From: Candidatus Latescibacterota bacterium
GTDB lineage: Bacteria; Latescibacterota; 4484-107; B68-G9
Direction of reading: 5' to 3'
NCBI GenBank assembly: GCA_012961755.1
Contig: DTYS01000205.1
Span: 1-8,694, forward strand
Length of the DNA stretch: 8,694 bases
The notes beneath the pieces were generated by a model. It was not told where the DNA came from and did not search any database. It worked only from the letters and a program-made list of their open reading frames with translations. The translations under genes and the position numbers were made by a program. The stretch's first letter is position 1; every line of letters begins with the position of its first letter. This document shows positions 6,001-8,694 of this stretch, in pieces.

Positions 6001-8694
6001 ACTTAAGTCCCCCGTACCTGATCCTCCCCGTCGCCTTCCCTGAGACGGAGAGTCCCCCAGGCCCCAGGGATATGTCCCACGGAAGGTCGAAGGAGATGGC
6101 CATGTCCTCCCCGGGTTCGGTCCCTAAGGGGACTGCCTCCCAGGCGAGTTCATCCCCCGAGAGCTTCACCCTGAACCCGAACCTGTCCTCGAACGAGACC
6201 CTGCCCGAGGCGACCCGGAGCGTGTGCAGGTCCAGGGTCAGGTCCTCGAAGCGGACCCCTACCCTGCCACCCTCGAGCGTGAGCTCCCCCCTTCCGTGGA
6301 GCTCGAGTCCCTCCGTCCCCAGGTGGGCCTTACGTACGACGAACGAAAGCACCGGGGACCCCGCGGGAACCTCCCATACAAATGGGTCCTCCAACTCGAC
6401 ATTGGCGTAGAGCAGTTCACCTTTTAGGAGGTCGTAGCGGACCACGCCCGATGCTGTGGACGTCCTCCCGTCCGGACCTGGAAGCTCGAGCCTCCCCTCC
6501 ATCTCTACGACCGCCCTCTGCTCCTCCCCCTCGACGTAGAGGTCCAAGCTTGACTTGGTGGCCACGAACCTCAGGGCCCCGAGGGAGAGGGGACAAGGGG
6601 CCAGCTCCGCCTTCCCGCTCAGCCTGCCCCTCGAGTCCATCCTCAGTTCGAGGTCCACGCTGCCGGAGCAAAGGGTCGGAGGGAGGTCCAACCTTCCCCT
6701 CACCGAGACTTCCGCGCTCCTGCCCCCCGCGGAGGCCCTGAACTTCCCGGAGATCTCGACGATATAGAAGGCCAGCCCCCCGAGCGACATCCTGCACCCT
6801 GGCTCGGGGAAGGTGTGAGTCGGCAGCTCGACCGTGAACTCGTCCCCTTCGAAGGAACATCTACCGAGCCTCAAACCTTCTAAGCACTCCGGGAGGCCCC
6901 CCGGTGGCACAAGTTCTAAGGAGAAATCCGGTTCGGGCCACACCCCTTCCCCGAAGAGGGGCAGCACCACCCCGGCCATGTAGAAGGAGGTGGGTCTGAG
7001 GCCGAACCCCTCGAAGTCGACCGTGGCGAGGGAGATATCCGGCAGGGACATTTCCGGCAGGTGGAGCCCCTCGGGGTCCAGGGTCGCCTTTACCGGAGGA
7101 AGCTCTACGCCGAGGTAGGGGAAGTAGGGCCCTGTCCTCATCTCGAAGGAGAAGTCGAAGGCCCCGTCGGAGAAGGAAAGTTCGGAAAGCCCGAGGTCCC
7201 CTACGGAGAGCTTCAGCCATCCGAAGTCCAGGAAGTCGAGGCCGGACCGACAGTCAGAGGAGAAGGACTTCACCGCCAATCCGTCGGGGATTATCACGAG
7301 CACTACCTCACCCCCGCACCCTGCACCTCCGTAAGATATCCGAACTTCCCCCTCCACGACGAGCTCGTATCCGACCTCCCCGTCCACGTCGCCCGAGATC
7401 CTACCTGAGACCGAACTTATCTCAAGGACGACGACGTCCGACCCGGGGACGAGCTGCACGACGAACTCCCGCTCGCAGTCGACGTTGCCTGAGAAGCTCC
7501 CGTCTGACGATACCTCCAAGTCCTCGACCTTACAGGGCAACCTCTCGCCGAAGATGCGGAGTTCCCCTCCCATCCGAACCTCAGGTTCAGAGAACCTCAC
7601 CCTGAACTCGGTGGCCTCGAAGGCCACCTCCTCCCCTCCAAGGGACATGAAGGGCCCTCCTGAGGCCCTCAACTCCCCCGAGGGCCCGGACTCCGTCAGC
7701 CTGAGGCGGCCTTCGAGGGGGTAAGTCGCCCCTCCGGGAAGGACGATGCTCGCCCCCAGGGTAAGTCCTCCCATCGGGTCGTACCTTATGTCAGTGAGCT
7801 CCAAGGGGAACTTTCCGAAGTCCAACCCCAGGTCCCCGGCGGATACCTCTCCGTAGACCGTGCCCCCCGTAACTTGGGGATGCTCCAGGTCGTCCTTGCC
7901 CAGGGAGAGGCCGTCCAAGGTCACGGGGACCGTGAACGCACCTACCGAGGCCTCCACCCTGAGGCCCGCGTTCCCGGAGAGCACGTAGGAGTACGGGGTC
8001 TCCGTCACCTCGACCTCCGACAGCTCGACGAGGGACAGGAACCCCTCCTCAAGGGTGAGGCTCTCGATCCCGGATATCATCTCCTGGGGGTCCACCCCGA
8101 ACCTGAAAGTCCAGACCTCGCTCCTACCTTGGTTCTCCCCCAAAGGGACGCCCCTTCCGTCCAGGGCCTGGACGTACCAGGCGTACCTCCTGCCCAGCTG
8201 GAACTCCGGTCCGTCCAGGGGGTACGTGAACGAGGTCAGGTCCACGATCTCACGCTCGTAGAAGGGCCTGTTCGCGGAGACGGCCTCGTTCGGTCCCTGT
8301 CCCGTGAGCACCTCGTAGATCCTCACCATATAGTGCACCTCGAAGTCAGGCCGGTCGGTGACGGCCTCCCACTCGAATGGCTGCTGTACGCCTACGACCT
8401 CCCCGTCCGCCGGACTTATGAGGAAAGGCTGTCCAAAGGAAAGGATAGTGAACCCAGCTTCGATCTCCTCGAGCCTCTCCCCGCCGACCCTCCATACCTC
8501 TATGTGGATCGTGTAGATGTCCTCAGGAAGCCTACCGGTGGACATAGCCTGGTCGAAGAGTTCCCTGTCGAACTCGACCGTGTCGTAGTCTATCATCTCG
8601 TCGGAGTTTACTACCGCCCTTCCCCTGGGCTGTACGTAGAACCGTTCGCTCCAGCCGGAGGCCACCTGTACCCCTCGGGAGTTCTCCACCCTCA
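1..8694 (-). CDS. Giant repetitive beta-rich protein, probably secreted or surface-exposed; partial at both ends
   Basis: The minus-strand frame beginning at 8692 stays open to position 2: 2,897 codons without a stop, with one leftover base at the left edge and two at the right. The translation is protein-like throughout, with alternating hydrophobic/polar beta-strand patterns, recurring motifs and regular module boundaries. The other long frames (for example 482 codons at 825-2273 minus) translate to Arg/Gly-rich text without structure. Start, signal peptide and stop all lie outside the window. Module order is a short beta module, an FN3-like module, two copies of a 700-residue repeat, short beta repeats, a linker, a Gly/aromatic-rich beta domain, a coiled coil and a helical tail. 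The protein is acidic, lysine is scarce, and most cysteines fall in the repeats. This suggests export and a structural or binding role; that is inference. No enzyme motif was seen. Alternatives are an adhesin, an envelope-spanning structural protein, or a cargo or fibre of a secretion apparatus. Confidence 0.95.
2..712 (-). other. Predominantly helical C-terminal-side tail, continuing beyond the window (residues 2661-2897)
   Basis: Following the coiled coil are several amphipathic helices: LSTEELRRAGKLWITEY, EREAELASLWQEFQVLLQEF and GTLAQAEQELPDLVEALADG, then NEILQRLSQLDQVLYSD and ELGAEIVERAGKYYSEYLEY. A Pro/Thr/Gly-rich loop (DYPLPGDPASYTETVHTSP and what follows) lies between the helical groups. 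The frame remains open at position 2, so the gene continues to the left. No C-terminal sorting signal, LPXTG or membrane helix is visible. No recognised domain. Confidence 0.6.
713..811 (-). other. Coiled-coil segment (residues 2628-2660)
   Basis: The sequence DRLIDQAKGLADQMEQAKEE and the following QQAIEHVRQQV form a strongly helical, Ala/Gln/Glu-rich stretch with hydrophobic residues at roughly 3-4 spacing (L, I, A, L, M, A, V, I, V). It is the first clear helix after more than 2,500 residues of beta structure, and holds several of the protein's scarce lysines. It probably serves in oligomerisation or as a stalk after the preceding beta domain. Confidence 0.65.
812..1924 (-). other. Gly/aromatic-rich beta domain (residues 2257-2627)
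   Basis: Sequence style changes here. The strands are longer, smoother and rich in Gly, Phe, Tyr and Trp, as in FGLFVTVGVDIPIIPGLISL, SGVGGGFFYNPTQADVD (near 2371), FAIFLFGEVAVV, AGLEFYVYDEDSWAVMG, FDFDIWIIEVSAGFEGMVWY and WGGYFKAYVGVEVLEGIAG. Alternating aromatic/glycine strands of this kind occur in beta-barrels and in closed beta-sandwich or jelly-roll shells; I cannot tell which. The 'GGGFFYNP' and 'LFGEVAVV' phrases recall, from memory, a conserved C-terminal region of giant Bacteroidota secreted proteins. Isolated cysteines (GLCDLEG, VDCSVD, LECAVLG) show no repeat pattern. It leads directly into a coiled coil. Confidence 0.6.
1925..2002 (-). other. Ser/Thr/Gln-rich linker (residues 2231-2256)
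   Basis: A short low-complexity stretch (TPTEIEVETSSSDQVPQQTT) breaks the beta-strand pattern and separates the repeat region from the C-terminal beta domain. Its composition differs clearly from its surroundings, being rich in Ser, Thr and Gln with few large hydrophobics. It is likely a flexible hinge between two separately folding halves. Confidence 0.55.
2003..3448 (-). other. Region of shorter beta repeats with a GLKI-type motif (residues 1749-2230)
   Basis: After copy 2 the large-repeat boundary motif appears once more (LPFEVTGLSYSPVDG, Tyr 1759), but the cysteine-bearing interior does not follow. Instead there are shorter units marked by the pattern 'GL.h...G.V': GLSFSREGVSV near 1925, FSGLKIGSDGSVEV near 1987, YGLKVDFEGNVTW near 2131 and FEGLKIGPDGEVSD near 2197. 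Strands before the motif are also alike ('LSGSMTFMGMEVEFSG' and 'LSVNMSIDAVVVGGSLQFEG'). No cysteine was noticed in this stretch. It is probably a stack of beta modules of one family; function unknown. Confidence 0.65.
3449..5548 (-). repeat. Large repeat module, copy 2 (residues 1049-1748, 700 aa)
   Basis: Second copy of the large module, directly abutting copy 1. It opens GIPLRLRSFLYRPAEG and YGRELPCEV (Cys 1080), and continues with GVTLDPEGFHFPEVSFPEL, EPGCSIPLGG (Cys 1336), VLPCPLRVG (Cys 1409), SLSPFGVGSGSVDFYYDD, LEVAYLRT and VEVSLEVTLNPSDWSLVSG. The offset to copy 1 is 693 residues at the first cysteine and at LDPEG, 691 at the Cys 1150/1172 pair, 701-703 in the middle and 709 at Cys 1409, so the copies differ by small insertions only. 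Copy 2 has additional cysteines of its own (for example in LLCEAS and LVRCSLT). Divergence at the DNA level is high, which makes this an old duplication, not an assembly artefact. Confidence 0.85.
5549..7627 (-). repeat. Large repeat module, copy 1 (residues 356-1048, 693 aa)
   Basis: First copy of a diverged tandem duplication. Landmarks shared in order with copy 2 are: LPC at 387; ATLDPEGLHLPEMSLP near 540; EPGC at 633; APCPLSLG at 698-705; the run SLNPFGVGSG followed by an acidic strand near 915; PSEEVAYVEL; and VEVSFDVTVDPDDLSLLSG. Cysteines at 387, 406, 459, 481, 603, 612, 633, 675 and 700 each have a counterpart in copy 2. Nearly every segment alternates hydrophobic and polar residues, often as '..dG.l.g.v', which suggests stacked beta strands (solenoid, groove or sandwich). 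One extra cysteine (in FFPEICLLPS) has no partner in copy 2. No catalytic signature was seen; the biological role is unknown. Confidence 0.85.
7628..8089 (-). other. Beta-rich connector before the large repeats (residues 202-355)
   Basis: This stretch joins the FN3-like module to the first large repeat. It has alternating hydrophobic strands and the boundary motif FPLELTDIRYDPMGG (Tyr at residue 304). The same boundary motif recurs near residues 1059 and 1759 at the start of copy 2 and just after copy 2, so this segment is probably the remnant or start of another repeat unit with a different interior. There are no cysteines. No known domain was recognised. Confidence 0.55.
8090..8419 (-). other. 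Fibronectin type III-like module (residues 92-201)
   Basis: The module starts ISPADGEVVGVQQPFEWEAV, matching the usual 'P.ng..v....p.f.W' opening of FN3-like domains that read out an extracellular scaffold. It continues with a strand VHYMVRIYEVL, a turn, FTYPLDGPEFQLGRRYAWYV, then QALDGRG and SEVWTFRF. The 'L..G..Y.W.V.A.d..G' core followed by 'SEVW.F' is the typical F-G strand end of this fold. It forms one compact unit of about 110 residues. In this position it probably acts as a spacer or binding domain. The fold call is from pattern recognition only. Confidence 0.7.
8420..8692 (-). other. N-terminal-side beta module of the giant protein (residues 1-91)
   Basis: This is the first stretch visible, and its beginning is cut off by the window edge. 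It contains SGWSERFYVQPRGRAVV, then an acidic helical-looking stretch, then LPEDIYTIHIEVWRVGGERL and EAGFTILSFGQPF. The pattern 'LPxxxYTIxIEVWR...FTI' placed just before an FN3-like module recalls, from memory, the repeated N-terminal units of large Bacteroidota secreted proteins (TANFOR-type). Earlier copies could lie upstream of the window. There are no cysteines. The assignment to a named family is tentative; the beta character is seen directly. Confidence 0.5.

Noticed and set aside
4982..7085. Nearly identical DNA around 4982-5005 and 7061-7085, considered as a mobile-element repeat or recombination site
   Set aside because: The similarity is part of the coding repeat (LDPEG[LF]H[LF]PE) at the 2,079-base register of the two large modules. 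There are no inverted ends, target duplications or transposase.
1..8694. Possible intergenic gaps, promoters or terminators between the short frames
   Set aside because: The continuous coding frame leaves no non-coding DNA in the window. C-rich and G-rich runs are explained by Gly, Glu and Pro codons of the minus-strand gene.

Overview
The whole window lies inside one very long minus-strand gene. Reading the reverse complement from position 8692 down to position 2 gives 2,897 consecutive codons with no stop. Neither the start nor the end of the gene is in the window, so the full protein is longer than 2,897 residues. I see no second gene, RNA gene, promoter, terminator, CRISPR array or mobile element. 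The shorter open frames in the other five frames are shadows of this gene. Residue numbers below count from the first complete codon (8692..8690) as residue 1, not from the true N-terminus.

Layout from N- to C-terminal side (right to left in the window): a short beta-type module (residues 1-91); a fibronectin-III-like module (92-201); a beta-rich connector (202-355); two tandem, diverged copies of a module of about 700 residues (356-1048 and 1049-1748) that share nine cysteine positions; a region of shorter beta repeats carrying a GLKI-type motif (1749-2230); a Ser/Thr/Gln linker (2231-2256); a different, Gly- and aromatic-rich beta domain (2257-2627); a coiled coil (2628-2660); and a mostly helical tail that runs off the window (2661-2897).

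The protein looks exported. It is built from repeated beta modules, it is acidic and very poor in lysine, and its cysteines are concentrated in the repeats at conserved positions, as expected for structural disulfides. From memory, the N-terminal pair of modules and the Gly-rich C-terminal domain resemble the giant secreted or surface proteins of Bacteroidota-type bacteria that are sometimes annotated with TANFOR or FN3 domains. I could not search for this. No catalytic motif was recognised.

Organism: the DNA is GC-rich, the coding strand is G-rich, arginine is mostly AGG and isoleucine is often ATA. This is unusual for a high-GC mesophile and more typical of thermophilic archaea or deep-branching thermophilic bacteria. 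I do not assign a phylum. The gene is probably from a poorly sampled thermophile, and the function of the protein is unknown.
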